Shown in pieces: positions 36,125-46,378 of a DNA stretch of 64,000 nucleotides; the first letter of the stretch is position 1, and each line of letters begins with the position of its first letter. Both the position numbers and the translations under genes were made by a program. The stretch covers positions 1 to 64,000 of the forward strand of contig NZ_PIQF01000003.1 of the NCBI RefSeq assembly GCF_003987275.1. The letters run 5' to 3'. This DNA comes from Idiomarina seosinensis (GTDB lineage Bacteria; Pseudomonadota; Gammaproteobacteria; Enterobacterales; Alteromonadaceae). The notes beneath the pieces were generated by a model. It made no database searches, had not been told where the DNA came from, and worked only from the letters and a program-made list of their open reading frames with translations.

Positions 36125-37444
36125 ATGAGCTTATACCAAAAACACCTACAAACTGTTACACAACGTTTTGATAAAGCGCTGGCTGATACTGGATTTGAGT
36201 CAGCGTTAATTTATGCGGGACAGCCGCGTGTCGCATTTCTTGATGATAACCCTGCGCCTTATAAAGTAAATCCTTTGTTTAAATACTGGGTGCCGGTATT
36301 AGAAAGTCCAAAAAGTGCGGTGTTTTACCGTAAGGGCTCAGGTAAGCCAACAGTTTATCTATTTCAAGCGCGTGACTTCTGGCATTCACAAGCAAACATT
36401 CCCGAGCAAGACTGGCAGCAGCATGTTGAGCTGAAAGTGATTGATGATCTAGCCCAGCTAACCGATGATTTGGGCGATCAGCTTGCTGCAACTGCGTTTA
36501 TTGGTGAGGACTTTGCTCAGCCGGTAAGCGATTGGAATGTTAAAGCTCGTAACCCCCAGCAGTTGATCGATCATTTGCACTTTCATCGCGCGATCAAAAC
36601 CGAATGGGAAGTTGAAAACCTTAGACAGGCAAATCGATTAGCCGCAAAAGCGCATGTCGCCGCTAAAAAGGCGTTTTTTGAGAACAAAAGCGAACTTGAA
36701 ATTTATAGCGATTACTTAAAGGCCATCGATTTTCGCGAGACGCAAGTGCCTTATAACAGTATCGTGGCGTTAAATGAGCATTCGGCGATCTTACATTATG
36801 ATGTTTATGACACTCAGCCGCCAAAACAAAGCCGCTCATTCCTAATTGACGCGGGAGCGCTTTATCAAGGCTACTGTGCCGATATTACTCGCAGCTATGC
36901 CAAGCAATCTGGTTTTTATGCGGACCTGGTCGAAGCTATGGACATAGCTCAGCAAGAGTTACTGACTGAGATAAAACCCGGTGTTAACTATTATGATTTG
37001 CATGTATCAATGCATCTAAAAGTAGCGCGTATTTTGGAGCAGTTCGGGTTTATCAATATTGACGCCCAAAGCGCTTATGAAAAAGGCATCACAAGTGCTT
37101 TCATGCCACATGGACTGGGTCACTTTATTGGGCTGCAAGTGCACGATGTTGGTGGTTTTCTGCAAGACGATAAAGGCAACAGCTACCCGCGGAGTGAGCG
37201 TCACCCGTTCTTACGACTATTGCGGGATATAGAAGTGGGTCAGGTGTTTACAATTGAACCTGGACTTTATGTTGTCGATCAGTTACTCGAGGACTTCGAG
37301 GGCAGTAAAGACATTAACTGGGCTAAAGTGGACGAGTTGCGTCCTTATGGTGGTGTGCGTATAGAGGACAGCATTGTGGTCGGTGAAGCAGGCAACAATG
37401 AAAACTTGACCCGAGACGCATTTAAAGAGCTTGGTGCAGAATAA
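36125..37444 (+). CDS. pepQ: Xaa-Pro dipeptidase (prolidase) PepQ
   Basis: Cleaves dipeptides with C-terminal proline. The 439-aa protein matches E. coli PepQ (443 aa) and belongs to the M24 dinuclear-metal family: SFLIDAGALYQGYCADITRSY (D-A-G and D at about 239-256), HGLGHFIGLQVHDVG (His at about 336-347), TIEPGLYV (E at about 381) and RIEDS (E at about 417). The Alteromonas organophosphorus acid anhydrolases belong to this same family. The ribosome site GGGGG lies 4 bp before the ATG, next to a small hairpin. Confidence 0.95.
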   Translation: MSLYQKHLQTVTQRFDKALADTGFESALIYAGQPRVAFLDDNPAPYKVNPLFKYWVPVLESPKSAVFYRKGSGKPTVYLFQARDFWHSQANIPEQDWQQHVELKVIDDLAQLTDDLGDQLAATAFIGEDFAQPVSDWNVKARNPQQLIDHLHFHRAIKTEWEVENLRQANRLAAKAHVAAKKAFFENKSELEIYSDYLKAIDFRETQVPYNSIVALNEHSAILHYDVYDTQPPKQSRSFLIDAGALYQGYCADITRSYAKQSGFYADLVEAMDIAQQELLTEIKPGVNYYDLHVSMHLKVARILEQFGFINIDAQSAYEKGITSAFMPHGLGHFIGLQVHDVGGFLQDDKGNSYPRSERHPFLRLLRDIEVGQVFTIEPGLYVVDQLLEDFEGSKDINWAKVDELRPYGGVRIEDSIVVGEAGNNENLTRDAFKELGAE

Positions 37445-37449
37445 TAGCG

Positions 37450-38574
37450 CTAACCGGCTAATACTTTAGTTCCCAATATAACCGGACAACGAGCCCCAGT
37501 TACGGCAGGCAAGTTGCCCGGTTTTTTATTTTCATAGCACCACCCTAACCAGGCAAAAGCCATGGCTTCGATGAGTTGCGGATCTAACCTATAATGCGCT
37601 GTTGTGGTGAGAGGAATGGCTGGCCATTGGCGTTGTAGTGCCGCCATTAACGTTGCATTGTGAACTCCGCCACCACAGGCAATCACCTCGGTTGGGCTGT
37701 GTGGTAAAAATCGTAGGGCCCGACTAATACTGACCGCTGTCAGCTCTACTAAGGTCGCAAGAACGTTTTCAGGGCTATCGGCTGGGGTAATTGCTGCTTC
37801 CAGCCAATCTAAGTTAAACAGCTCTCTGCCGGTACTCTTTGGTGGCTTAGAATCAAAGTAGGGAGCTTTCAGTAATCTTTGTAATAGCTGATGATTTACT
37901 GTTCCCGAGGCAGCTAACGCACCGTTATGATCATAACCATTGGCGTCAAAGTGGCGACGATACCAAGCGTCAAGCAAAGTATTGGCGGGCCCGGTATCAA
38001 AGCCAATGACTTCGTCTTCGCGATCTGCGATCCAGGTTATATTAGCAATCCCGCCTAAATTTAAAATGACCTTGCCAGCTCCGGCTATTTGTCGAAAGCT
38101 ATGATAATGAAAGGCGGGCACCAGCGGTGCACCTTCACCGCCTGCTAATATATCCTTTTGCCTGAAGTCACTGATCACACTTATTCCAGTTTCCGTTGCT
38201 ATCTGCGTAGCGTTAATAAGCTGTAGGGAAAATGGCGCGTATTGATTTGCCTGACTGGGTGGATAGTGCCACAACGTTTGGCCATGACAGCCAATTGCCT
38301 GAACAGCGGCAGGTTGTATCTGGTGCTGCTGTATGAGCTGATTAACAGTGTCGGATACCAACGCCGAGTAGTCGGCTTCTAGTTGCTTATATTCTAATAA
38401 AGGTACCGCTTCGGTTGTCATCGCCGCTTGCAATCGTTGCTTCAGCGATAATGGGATAACTTGAGTAAGTGAGCCCTGACAGCTGACTTGGCCCGAGCTG
38501 GAAATGTCACATAGAACAGCGTCGATGGCATCGACGCTGGTGCCTGACATGACTCCAATAAAGCATTGCGTCAT
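37450..38574 (-). CDS. anmK: Anhydro-N-acetylmuramic acid kinase
   Basis: Phosphorylates and opens anhydro-MurNAc released during wall turnover, giving MurNAc-6-phosphate. The 374-aa protein has GVMSGTSVDAIDAV (7-20), DFRQKDIL (about 142-149), NLGGIANITW and a C-terminal CGGGVHNATL, the AnmK ATPase core. It overlaps the M23 peptidase stop by one base (TAATG), which links wall hydrolysis to recycling. Confidence 0.96.
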   Translation of the reverse strand: MTQCFIGVMSGTSVDAIDAVLCDISSSGQVSCQGSLTQVIPLSLKQRLQAAMTTEAVPLLEYKQLEADYSALVSDTVNQLIQQHQIQPAAVQAIGCHGQTLWHYPPSQANQYAPFSLQLINATQIATETGISVISDFRQKDILAGGEGAPLVPAFHYHSFRQIAGAGKVILNLGGIANITWIADREDEVIGFDTGPANTLLDAWYRRHFDANGYDHNGALAASGTVNHQLLQRLLKAPYFDSKPPKSTGRELFNLDWLEAAITPADSPENVLATLVELTAVSISRALRFLPHSPTEVIACGGGVHNATLMAALQRQWPAIPLTTTAHYRLDPQLIEAMAFAWLGWCYENKKPGNLPAVTGARCPVILGTKVLAG

Positions 38575-39968
38575 TAGCGCATCGCGAGGAATATGCGTTT
38601 ATTGTCGTTGAGAACCGCTACCAGTTGATCGGCGTGCTGGCGAAAAGCTGGTAGTTGTGATTCTGATAATGACTTAGCTTTTGGTAATTCGACAGTACGT
38701 GGATTGCGATGTCGGCCATTCACTAAAAACTCGTAGTGTAAGTGAGCGCCAGTAACTCGGCCAGTGGCACCAACTCGGCCTATGAGCTGGCCTTGCTTAA
38801 CCCGTTCGCCGGTGCGGACATGTTTGCGACTTAAGTGGAGATATTTAGTCACGTAAGTCTCACCGTGTTGAATAAAGATATAATTGCCATTTAGCGAGCT
38901 GTAACCTGCTTCTACTACTTTACCATCGCCTGCAGACATTACAGGAGTACCTGTGGAGGCTGCATAATCGGTGCCATTGTGAGGGCGTACTCGACCCGTT
39001 ACAGGGTGTAAACGGTTAGGATTAAAGTTAGAGCTTACGTAGGTAAATTTAACCGGCGAGCGTAAAAATGTTTTCCGCATCGCACGGCCATTCGGCGTGT
39101 AGTAACTGCCATTGTCATGCAAGATGGCCTGAAACTTATCGCCCCGATTAACGAATTCAGCCGCCAGGATTTTGCCGTAGCCAACGAATTCACCGTCGAC
39201 ATATTCTGTCTCGTATAAAACGCTAAATTCATCGCCTTTACGAAGGTCTAACGCAAAGTCGATGTCCCAACCAAAAATATCCGCGATGCGCATGATTTGA
39301 TTGTCAGTGATGCCGGCATTAATTCCAGCATTCCAAAAACTTGAATCAATGACTGCATGGGTAAATTCAGTGCGAGTCTCAACGTCGCGTTTTTCGATTT
39401 CGGCGACAAAAGAGTCGTTTTGGCGAGTAATAATCAGTGTCTCAATGTCGTTAACTTCATGAACAAGCTGCACCAACTCGCCTTTGCCGTCGGTTGCAAG
39501 ACGAAGAATGTCGCCCGGGTGAACCTTTTTTAGCAACTGTGCCTCGGAGCCTGACTCTGTCACGCGGTAAAGCTGTTGCGCGGTAAACCCTAACTTGTCG
39601 AATATGCGAGCCAGATTGTCACCGGGTTTAATCTTGTAACTTTGCCAATTAAAGTTGTTTTCGGCTTGTTCTTGCGACGCTGAGTCAGACTTTACAGCTA
39701 GCTCCAGCTGGTAGCGTTTGCCCGGCATCAGTTGTTCTGGAGATTGTGAGTTTTTAGAGGCAGTCGCAGGCTCTGAAGGTATTATCAGCAATAAGCACAA
39801 CGTTGCACTGATCGCACTAATCAGTACACGGTGAGAGTGAGGCAGTTGACTGAGCAACTGCTTAAATCGAGTAACAACTTTTGACGTCATAGTTAGCGCA
39901 CTTTTACTCTTATTATTAATTAATGGTAATGGGCTCTTTTTTGTTATTTTTTTATTGAGCATTTCCAT
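38574..39968 (-). CDS. M23-family murein endopeptidase, OapA/MepM-like
   Basis: Membrane-anchored zinc endopeptidase predicted to cut peptidoglycan cross-links. The 464-aa protein has one TM helix (about 49-64), an OapA/LysM-like domain (about 108-160), a second domain (about 160-320) and a C-terminal M23 LytM domain (about 325-440) with zinc ligands H330 and D334 (RPHNGTDYAA), H409 and H411 (AHLHYEF), and H378. Similar to E. coli MepM. Starts at 39968, 39962 or 39890 are possible; none has a strong ribosome site. It precedes anmK with a one-base overlap and is divergent from tyrS. Confidence 0.92.
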   Translation of the reverse strand: MEMLNKKITKKSPLPLINNKSKSALTMTSKVVTRFKQLLSQLPHSHRVLISAISATLCLLLIIPSEPATASKNSQSPEQLMPGKRYQLELAVKSDSASQEQAENNFNWQSYKIKPGDNLARIFDKLGFTAQQLYRVTESGSEAQLLKKVHPGDILRLATDGKGELVQLVHEVNDIETLIITRQNDSFVAEIEKRDVETRTEFTHAVIDSSFWNAGINAGITDNQIMRIADIFGWDIDFALDLRKGDEFSVLYETEYVDGEFVGYGKILAAEFVNRGDKFQAILHDNGSYYTPNGRAMRKTFLRSPVKFTYVSSNFNPNRLHPVTGRVRPHNGTDYAASTGTPVMSAGDGKVVEAGYSSLNGNYIFIQHGETYVTKYLHLSRKHVRTGERVKQGQLIGRVGATGRVTGAHLHYEFLVNGRHRNPRTVELPKAKSLSESQLPAFRQHADQLVAVLNDNKRIFLAMR

Positions 39969-40092
39969 GATTATTTTGAGGATAATACGAAAAAAATGAG
40001 AATACCAGTTTTCAGGTGCTTAAAACTACCGGTTTTATCGCGTAAACTAGATCTTTACACTCATTTTTACACACGCGCAGGAGAATCACTGA

Positions 40093-41295
40093 ATGACAAC
40101 TCAGATTAATGAGGCGCTGGCTGAAATAACCCGTGGCGCCGATGAAGTACTGATTGAGAGTGAGTTAGCGGATAAGCTAGCGCAGGGAAAACCGTTGGTT
40201 ATCAAGGCTGGTTTTGACCCTACAGCTCCCGATCTTCATCTGGGGCATACAGTGTTGATCAATAAATTAAGAATTTTTCAGGATTATGGTCATAAAGTCG
40301 TGTTTCTGATCGGCGACTTTACCGGAATGATTGGCGACCCGACGGGTAAAAACGTTACTCGCAAGCCTCTCACCGAAAAAGAGGTGTTGGCCAATGCCGA
40401 GACCTATAAAGAGCAGGTATTTAAAATTCTTGATCCAGAAAAAACTGAAATTCGCTTTAACTCCGAGTGGATGAACCAGTTTGGTGCGGCAGACATGATT
40501 AAACTGGCGGCACGCCAGACGGTCGCTCGTATGCTGGAAAGAGATGATTTCAAAAAACGCTATAAAGCCAATCAGTCAATTGCAATCCACGAATTTTTGT
40601 ACCCGCTTGTTCAGGGTTGGGACTCTGTTGAGTTAAAAGCCGACGTTGAGCTTGGGGGCACTGACCAGCGTTTTAATTTGCTGATGGGTAGAGAGCTACA
40701 GAAAGAAGAGGGACAGCGCCCACAGACCGTAATAATGGTTCCGCTTTTGGAAGGACTGGACGGTGTTCAGAAAATGTCCAAGTCATTAAATAATTATATC
40801 GGTATTACTGAGCCGGCGAGTGATATGTTCGGCAAAGTCATGTCCATTTCTGATGAACTGATGTGGCGTTACTTCGAATTGTTAAGCTTTCGGCCAATTG
40901 CAGAAATTGAGCAATTTAAGCAGCAGGTCGCGGAGGGTACCAACCCGCGTGATATTAAAGTGCTATTAGCCAAAGAAATTATTACGCGCTTTCATAATAA
41001 AGAAGCGGCCGAGCAAGCAGAGCATGACTTTGTTCAACGGTTCCAAAAAAATGCGATGCCGGATGAAATGCCGGAGTTTGAATTTAGTGTCGATGCCGAA
41101 GGTATCGCCATCGCAAATCTGTTAAAACAAGCAGAGTTGGTTAAATCGACCTCTGACGCTATACGCATGATTAAACAGTCTGCGGTTAAACGCGACGGTG
41201 ATAAGCTGAGCGACCCGAAAATGATGTGTACTGCTGAAGACTCAGGCGTTTATCAGGTCGGTAAGCGGCGATTTGCCCGCATTACCTTAAAGTAA
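40093..41295 (+). CDS. tyrS: Tyrosyl-tRNA synthetase (KMSKS type)
   Basis: Charges tRNA(Tyr). The 400-aa class I synthetase has HLGHT (49-53) as the HIGH motif, KMSKS (227-231), the tyrosine-binding YPLVQGWDS and a C-terminal S4 domain (about 335-400). It is the shorter ~400-aa KMSKS type, not the E. coli 424-aa KFGKT type. The ATG at 40093 has an AGGAGA site. A strong terminator follows. Confidence 0.96.
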   Translation: MTTQINEALAEITRGADEVLIESELADKLAQGKPLVIKAGFDPTAPDLHLGHTVLINKLRIFQDYGHKVVFLIGDFTGMIGDPTGKNVTRKPLTEKEVLANAETYKEQVFKILDPEKTEIRFNSEWMNQFGAADMIKLAARQTVARMLERDDFKKRYKANQSIAIHEFLYPLVQGWDSVELKADVELGGTDQRFNLLMGRELQKEEGQRPQTVIMVPLLEGLDGVQKMSKSLNNYIGITEPASDMFGKVMSISDELMWRYFELLSFRPIAEIEQFKQQVAEGTNPRDIKVLLAKEIITRFHNKEAAEQAEHDFVQRFQKNAMPDEMPEFEFSVDAEGIAIANLLKQAELVKSTSDAIRMIKQSAVKRDGDKLSDPKMMCTAEDSGVYQVGKRRFARITLK

Positions 41296-41312
41296 CTTAG
41301 CGGTTTATAAAT

Positions 41313-41346
41313 AAAAAAAGAGAGCGCACTGCGCTCTCTTTTTTTT
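41313..41346. terminator. Bidirectional terminator between tyrS and the chemoreceptor gene
   Basis: A 9-bp perfect stem (agagagcgc at 41319-41327, gcgctctct at 41331-41339) has a 3-nt loop. An A run precedes it and a T run follows it, so it can terminate both tyrS (plus) and the convergent chemoreceptor gene (minus). Confidence 0.93.
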
Positions 41347-41360
41347 GTGCGGGACTGTTT

Positions 41361-43361
41361 CTACACGGTAAAGCTTTTAATAGAGTCCTGTAGTTCGTCC
41401 GCTAGCTTAGCAACTTCATTCGATGCTTGAGCTGTTTGTTTAGAGCCTGACGCGGTTTGCTCAGCAATCGAAACTATGGCTTCTAGTCGCTCGCTGATGT
41501 CATGTGCCGTGCGGCTTTGTTCCTGAGCTGCTGTGGCGATATGATTACTGCTATCAGCTGCTTGATGCACCGAGTCAGTGATCGACTGCAGAGCAGTTGC
41601 TGCTTCGTCGGTTTGTTTAACGCTTTTCTCGGCTTGTTGACGGCCTCTGTCCATAACGTGCACTGCGCGCTCAGAATCCGACTGCAAGCTTTCGATCATT
41701 TGTTGAATTTCTTCTGTCGACTCTTGTGTTCGACTTGCCAGGGTCCGAACTTCGTCAGCAACAACAGCAAAACCACGGCCCTGTTCACCTGCCCGTGCCG
41801 CTTCAATCGCAGCGTTTAAAGCCAGCAAGTTGGTTTGGTCAGCGATACCGCGGATAACATCCAGAATACCACCGATATTTTTACTGTTTTCAGACAGCTG
41901 GTTAATAACCTCAGAGGCGCTCTGAATTTCGCGGGCAAGACCGTCAATAGTGCTGCGGTTCTCTTCTGAAATGCTGCGCACGCGTTTCGCTTCGTCGTCC
42001 GAGTGCTGTATTTCTCCCAGCGCTTTTTCAGCGCCTTGTGCCATTTCGCTGGCAGTACTGTTCATTTCCTGAGTTGCGGTAGCCACTTGTTCAATCTGAT
42101 TGCGCTGTTCTTCGATGGCATTGGTTGTTTCGTCAGAGACACTGGAGCTCTGTTCTGCCGCGGTAGCAAGCTGTGTTGCGCGATTAGCGATACCCTCAAC
42201 CAGGTTGCGCAGATTTTCGGTTAACTTATTGGTATTGCCAGCTAAGGTGCCAAACTCATCGTCTGACTGATAGGTAACCCGCTCGGTTAGATTGCCGTCA
42301 GCCATTATGTTCAGCATATGGTTAACTTTACCTAGCGGAACACTGATACTGCGCACGGTATACCATGAAATAAATACCGCAAGAGCAATTGAAATAAGCG
42401 TAATAATGCCATTAATCCAGCTGGAGCTACTGATGGTCGATTCAACGCTGTTACGAGTTTCATCGGCAATGTTGCGGACACCTTTTTGCAGTTCACTGGT
42501 CAGGCTTAACAGTCCCTGAAGCTCTTGCTCAGAGGTGTTTAAGGTAGTTCTTGCGTCGATACGTGTTTGTTTTTGTTGAACCACATTGTCGGGATAGGAG
42601 CCTGAACCCTGTAACTGCTCAATAGCATTACGAGTCATATTGATAGCGTCGCTGACATAGCCTTCAGCCTCGCCAGTGGCAATTTCATCCAGTGTTAATA
42701 AACGCGGCTTTAACGCATCAATATTGATGTCTATTTCGCTTTGTATCACCTTTGCGGTATCAATATCGTCAGCGTTACTCAGGTCATACATCAGGGTAAT
42801 TAATGACGCCAAGGACTTTTCAATGGTTCCGGCTACCTCAGCAACTTCCGTAGAGCTAGTCATATCTGATGCATCCAACAACAGTATTGAGGCATCGTCG
42901 ATATTGAACGCTAACTCGTCCAGTTGCGAAGACGCTGTTTTACCAAGCTCTAAATATCGTGTTTGTTGGGAGAAAAGCTGTTCAATCAGAGCAACGTATT
43001 GCTCGGCATCTTCATCGAGACGGCCAATTAAATTACCGTAGCCTTCACCTTCAATAAGCCCCCGCAAACTCGTTAAAGATTGTTGGAAATCAGTGCGGGT
43101 TTCATCAAAGTCTTGCATGTGCGCATTAACGCCATCCAGCTCGGTCGTGTAAAACACTTCAGTCTTCAGTGCGCCTAGCTGTAACACATCTACCTGCACA
43201 CTCGATACGCTCTCCAGAGCAGGAACTGCTTTAGCATTCAGTCGATCGACAGAAGAGCCAATGCTATTAACATTAAACAGTGAACTTAAACTAATAACTA
43301 ATAACAGCAAAGTAATGACAGCAAAGCCGCCTATAACTCGCATGGCTACTGTTAATTTCAT
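41361..43361 (-). CDS. Methyl-accepting chemotaxis protein with a long helical ligand domain
   Basis: A 666-aa chemoreceptor. TM1 is at about 9-30, a ~285-residue all-helical periplasmic domain (about 31-314) is long enough for a bimodular helical (HBM-type) sensor rather than a simple four-helix bundle, TM2 is at about 315-334, HAMP is at about 335-388, and the signalling domain has the hairpin tip [31 protein letters not shown] (510-540). It ends in IKSFTV with no NWETF-type CheR tether. It sits alone between tyrS and apaH; no che genes are nearby, so it joins arrays elsewhere. The ligand is unknown. Confidence 0.93.
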   Translation of the reverse strand: MKLTVAMRVIGGFAVITLLLLVISLSSLFNVNSIGSSVDRLNAKAVPALESVSSVQVDVLQLGALKTEVFYTTELDGVNAHMQDFDETRTDFQQSLTSLRGLIEGEGYGNLIGRLDEDAEQYVALIEQLFSQQTRYLELGKTASSQLDELAFNIDDASILLLDASDMTSSTEVAEVAGTIEKSLASLITLMYDLSNADDIDTAKVIQSEIDINIDALKPRLLTLDEIATGEAEGYVSDAINMTRNAIEQLQGSGSYPDNVVQQKQTRIDARTTLNTSEQELQGLLSLTSELQKGVRNIADETRNSVESTISSSSWINGIITLISIALAVFISWYTVRSISVPLGKVNHMLNIMADGNLTERVTYQSDDEFGTLAGNTNKLTENLRNLVEGIANRATQLATAAEQSSSVSDETTNAIEEQRNQIEQVATATQEMNSTASEMAQGAEKALGEIQHSDDEAKRVRSISEENRSTIDGLAREIQSASEVINQLSENSKNIGGILDVIRGIADQTNLLALNAAIEAARAGEQGRGFAVVADEVRTLASRTQESTEEIQQMIESLQSDSERAVHVMDRGRQQAEKSVKQTDEAATALQSITDSVHQAADSSNHIATAAQEQSRTAHDISERLEAIVSIAEQTASGSKQTAQASNEVAKLADELQDSIKSFTV

Positions 43362-43388
43362 GATAAACCCCTCAGTACAGCATTAGCT

Positions 43389-44201
43389 CTATCGGTTAAC
43401 CGCAGACTGTTGATAACACACATTTTTCTCAACATCCCATAACGTCATATGATTGCCCCAGACGCAGCCGGTGTCTAAACCAACGGCGTCTGGATTATTT
43501 GTTTCACCCATCAACGCAGCCCAGTGCCCGAAAGCTACTCGCGTGGGCTGCTGATAAAATTCAAACCATGGCCGCAAGTGTTTATCGGCCTGCTGCTCAG
43601 GATGCGCTTTTTCGGAAAAGTTCAGTTCTCCCGATGTATGACAAAAGCGCATTCGCGTAAACGCATTAACTATAAATCGGTATCGGTCGAAACCCGTAAG
43701 ACTTGAGCTCCAATTGTCAGGTTTATTACCAAACATTTGTTCAATAAATATAGCAAAATCCTCTGCTTGAAGGGTATGCTCTAACTCAACCGCTGCGCTT
43801 TTAGCCTGATCTAATGACCACCAGGGGTATAGTCCAGCATGACAAATCGCCAAGTTATGCTGTGCTTCTGTGTGTAGCAGGGGCTGCTGTCGCAGCCAGT
43901 CTATCCAGTCTAGTCTGCGCCTGGACTGTAAAATGCCATCCAGTTTATCTTTTGGGTTGGCTTCGCGAACGCCGAGTAATATTCCTAGCAGATTAAGATC
44001 ATGGTTACCAAGTACCGTACGAACTGCATGCTGCGGACTGTTTTCGAAAAACTCCAGGGCTTCTAGTGAGTCGGGACCACGAGCGACAACGTCTCCCACA
44101 CACCAAAGTGTATCGTAGCGGTAACTAAACCCTACTTTATCGAGCAACAGCATCAACTCGCGATAACAGCCCTGGATATCACCGACAACGTAAAGGCTCA
44201 T
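43389..44201 (-). CDS. apaH: Symmetrical bis(5'-nucleosyl)-tetraphosphatase
   Basis: Hydrolyses Ap4A to two ADP. The 270-aa protein has phosphoesterase motifs GDIQGCYRE (7-15), GDVVARGPDS (about 36-45), GNHDLNLLGI (about 65-74) and the His in CHAGLYPWW. The 4-gene order rsmA-apaG-apaH behind pdxA is the classical arrangement; it starts 2 bp after apaG. Confidence 0.97.
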   Translation of the reverse strand: MSLYVVGDIQGCYRELMLLLDKVGFSYRYDTLWCVGDVVARGPDSLEALEFFENSPQHAVRTVLGNHDLNLLGILLGVREANPKDKLDGILQSRRRLDWIDWLRQQPLLHTEAQHNLAICHAGLYPWWSLDQAKSAAVELEHTLQAEDFAIFIEQMFGNKPDNWSSSLTGFDRYRFIVNAFTRMRFCHTSGELNFSEKAHPEQQADKHLRPWFEFYQQPTRVAFGHWAALMGETNNPDAVGLDTGCVWGNHMTLWDVEKNVCYQQSAVNR

Positions 44202-44203
44202 AA

Positions 44204-44578
44204 TCAGTGAATAATATTAGGAATAGCAAGTCTAAATGACGGAATCTCGACTTTAAAATCCTGTCCATCATCGGTAATCATCACGTAATGCCCCTGCATA
44301 GTACCAATAGGTGTGGCAATCACGGTACCGCTGGTGTAACTAAAAGAGTCATTAGCGGCAATCATTGGTTTCTGTCCGACGACACCTTCACCCGCTACAC
44401 GGGTGACCTTATTCTCAGCGTCTACGATACGCCATTCTCTGCTCAACAACTGCACTACTGTGCTGGAGTGGTTGAACACGGTTATCGTGTAGGAGAAGAC
44501 ATATTGGTTATTATCCGGGCTCGACTGGGCGGCGAGGTACTGGGTCTTAACCTGAATCTCAATAGTTTTGTCAGTCAT
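44204..44578 (-). CDS. apaG: Co2+/Mg2+ efflux protein ApaG
   Basis: Small fibronectin-type-III fold protein, named for its gene's link to Ap4A metabolism. The 124-aa product matches E. coli ApaG (125 aa): VKTQYLAAQSS, YTITVFNHS, GEGVVGQKP (nucleotide-like GxGxxG) and the C-terminal IPSFRLAIP. The ATG at 44578 (MTDKTIE) has an AGGAA site; an upstream ATG adds 14 residues of rsmA overlap. It lies 5 bp after rsmA. Confidence 0.94.
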   Translation of the reverse strand: MTDKTIEIQVKTQYLAAQSSPDNNQYVFSYTITVFNHSSTVVQLLSREWRIVDAENKVTRVAGEGVVGQKPMIAANDSFSYTSGTVIATPIGTMQGHYVMITDDGQDFKVEIPSFRLAIPNIIH

Positions 44579-44583
44579 CAGCG

Positions 44584-45384
44584 CTATTTCCTGTCTGTTA
44601 GCCAATCTGAGATACGACAATAATCTGCCACAGACAGTGTTTCAGGTCGAGCTCCGGGGTCAATATCAAGCTGCTCAAGCTGCTGTTCGTCGACCAAGCC
44701 TTTCAAATTATTCCGAATAGTCTTGCGGCGCTGATTAAAGGCTTTTAGGCATAGTGCATGCAGCTGTGCCCGGTCTTTAACCGGTGTTGGGTTCTCGGTG
44801 TAGGGTTCTAGCCGGACCACCGATGACTCTACTTTAGGCGGCGGATTAAATGCTCCTGCAGGCACTGACAACACCGGAGTAACTCGGCAGGCTTGCTGTA
44901 CTGAAACGCTGATACGCCCGTAAGTTTTAGATCCAGGCCCCGCGGCCAAACGGTCGACGACCTCCTTTTGCAACATAAAGTGCATATCCTGGATGGCTGA
45001 AGTGTATTCCAGTAAATGGAATATTAAAGGCGTCGAGATGTTATAGGGGAGATTACCAAAAACCCTTAGTGGTTTATCGGAGTCTCTGAACTGGCGAAAA
45101 TCAATCTCCATGGCATCACCACGAATAACTTCAAGCTGATGCTGTAAGAACGGATGTGACTCAAGCCTGTCGGCTAGATCACGGTCAATTTCTATGACTC
45201 TTAAGAACTGGCAACGCTCAGCAACCGGCTCTGTTAATGCAGCAAGCCCAGGGCCGATTTCGACCAAGTTTTGTTGGGGCTGCGGGTTGATAACATCAAC
45301 AATCTGTTCAATGATATTTTGGTCGTGTAAAAAGTTCTGACCAAATCTTTTTCTGGCGCGATGGCCGAGGTGAGTTTTACTCAT
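44584..45384 (-). CDS. rsmA: 16S rRNA adenine dimethyltransferase
   Basis: Dimethylates A1518 and A1519 in 16S rRNA during 30S maturation. The 266-aa protein has the KsgA start [11 protein letters not shown] (11-21), SAM motif [10 protein letters not shown] (42-51), the catalytic FGNLPYNIS (about 109-117) and the C-terminal [14 protein letters not shown]. It overlaps pdxA by 8 bp. Confidence 0.97.
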   Translation of the reverse strand: MSKTHLGHRARKRFGQNFLHDQNIIEQIVDVINPQPQQNLVEIGPGLAALTEPVAERCQFLRVIEIDRDLADRLESHPFLQHQLEVIRGDAMEIDFRQFRDSDKPLRVFGNLPYNISTPLIFHLLEYTSAIQDMHFMLQKEVVDRLAAGPGSKTYGRISVSVQQACRVTPVLSVPAGAFNPPPKVESSVVRLEPYTENPTPVKDRAQLHALCLKAFNQRRKTIRNNLKGLVDEQQLEQLDIDPGARPETLSVADYCRISDWLTDRK

Positions 45385-46366
45385 TCTGAGATGCTCTTAC
45401 CATGTCGATAGCTGTTTGTATGGCGAGTTGGCAGCTGCCGGAATTAATGTTGCCGGTGGCGGCCATATCTAATGCCGTACCATGATCTACTGAGGTACGT
45501 ATAAAAGGAAGACCCAGTGTTATATTCACTGCATTGCCAAACCCTTTATATTTTAATACGGGTAGCCCCTGGTCATGATACATGGCGACAACTGCGGCTG
45601 CGGTATCAAGATATTTAGGTTGAAAAAGTGTGTCAGCGGGGAGAGGACCGTGCAGATTCAGCCCCTTATTGCGCAATTCATTAAGTACTGGTTCGATAAC
45701 CTCAATTTCCTCTCGGCCTAAATATCCGTTTTCTCCGGCATGGGGATTCAGCCCGCAAACTAGAATTTTTGGATTAACCTCACCAAATTTATACACTAAA
45801 TCGTTGTGCAAAATAGTTAAAATTTTGGTCAGCCGGTCGGGAGTTATGGCTTTATTAACATAAGCTAGCGGAATGTGAGTGGTCACTAAGGCGACGCGTA
45901 AACCTTCGGTCGCTAGCATCATTACCACATCGTTTTTATTCGCTAAATTTGCAAAAAATTCGGTATGACCTGAAAACGCTATGCCCGCATCGTTGATGAT
46001 GCCTTTATGCACGGGACCGGTCACAATTGCATCAAACTCTCCACTTAAATTACCTTCTGAGGCCCGGGTTAAGGTATCCACCACATAGGGACCATTTTCG
46101 ACATTTAATACGCCAGCTGTCGCGGTTTTGGCTAATGGGATATGTTCTACCAGTAGCACTCCCTTAGGGGTCGGCGAGGTTGGGCGTTGACCGTTGTATG
46201 GTCTCAGTTCAACGGTTAGCGCTAGTTGCTCAGCGCGCTGTCGAAGTAAATTAATGTCAGCACAGACGACAATCGCAGCAGACCAATGCTGCTGCGACAT
46301 CATAATTGCGAGATCCGGGCCAATACCCGCCGGCTCGCCCGGAGTAAAGGCTAGAACCGGTAACAT
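45377..46366 (-). CDS. pdxA: 4-hydroxythreonine-4-phosphate dehydrogenase
   Basis: Oxidises 4-phosphohydroxy-L-threonine in pyridoxal phosphate synthesis. The 329-aa protein has [13 protein letters not shown] (7-19), TGPVHK and FSGHTEFFA (metal His), [10 protein letters not shown] and [15 protein letters not shown], all PdxA hallmarks with the three metal-binding His. It lies 12 bp after surA in the classical lptD-surA-pdxA-rsmA order. Confidence 0.97.
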   Translation of the reverse strand: MLPVLAFTPGEPAGIGPDLAIMMSQQHWSAAIVVCADINLLRQRAEQLALTVELRPYNGQRPTSPTPKGVLLVEHIPLAKTATAGVLNVENGPYVVDTLTRASEGNLSGEFDAIVTGPVHKGIINDAGIAFSGHTEFFANLANKNDVVMMLATEGLRVALVTTHIPLAYVNKAITPDRLTKILTILHNDLVYKFGEVNPKILVCGLNPHAGENGYLGREEIEVIEPVLNELRNKGLNLHGPLPADTLFQPKYLDTAAAVVAMYHDQGLPVLKYKGFGNAVNITLGLPFIRTSVDHGTALDMAATGNINSGSCQLAIQTAIDMVRASQNE

Positions 46367-46378
46367 TAGCTTACCACC

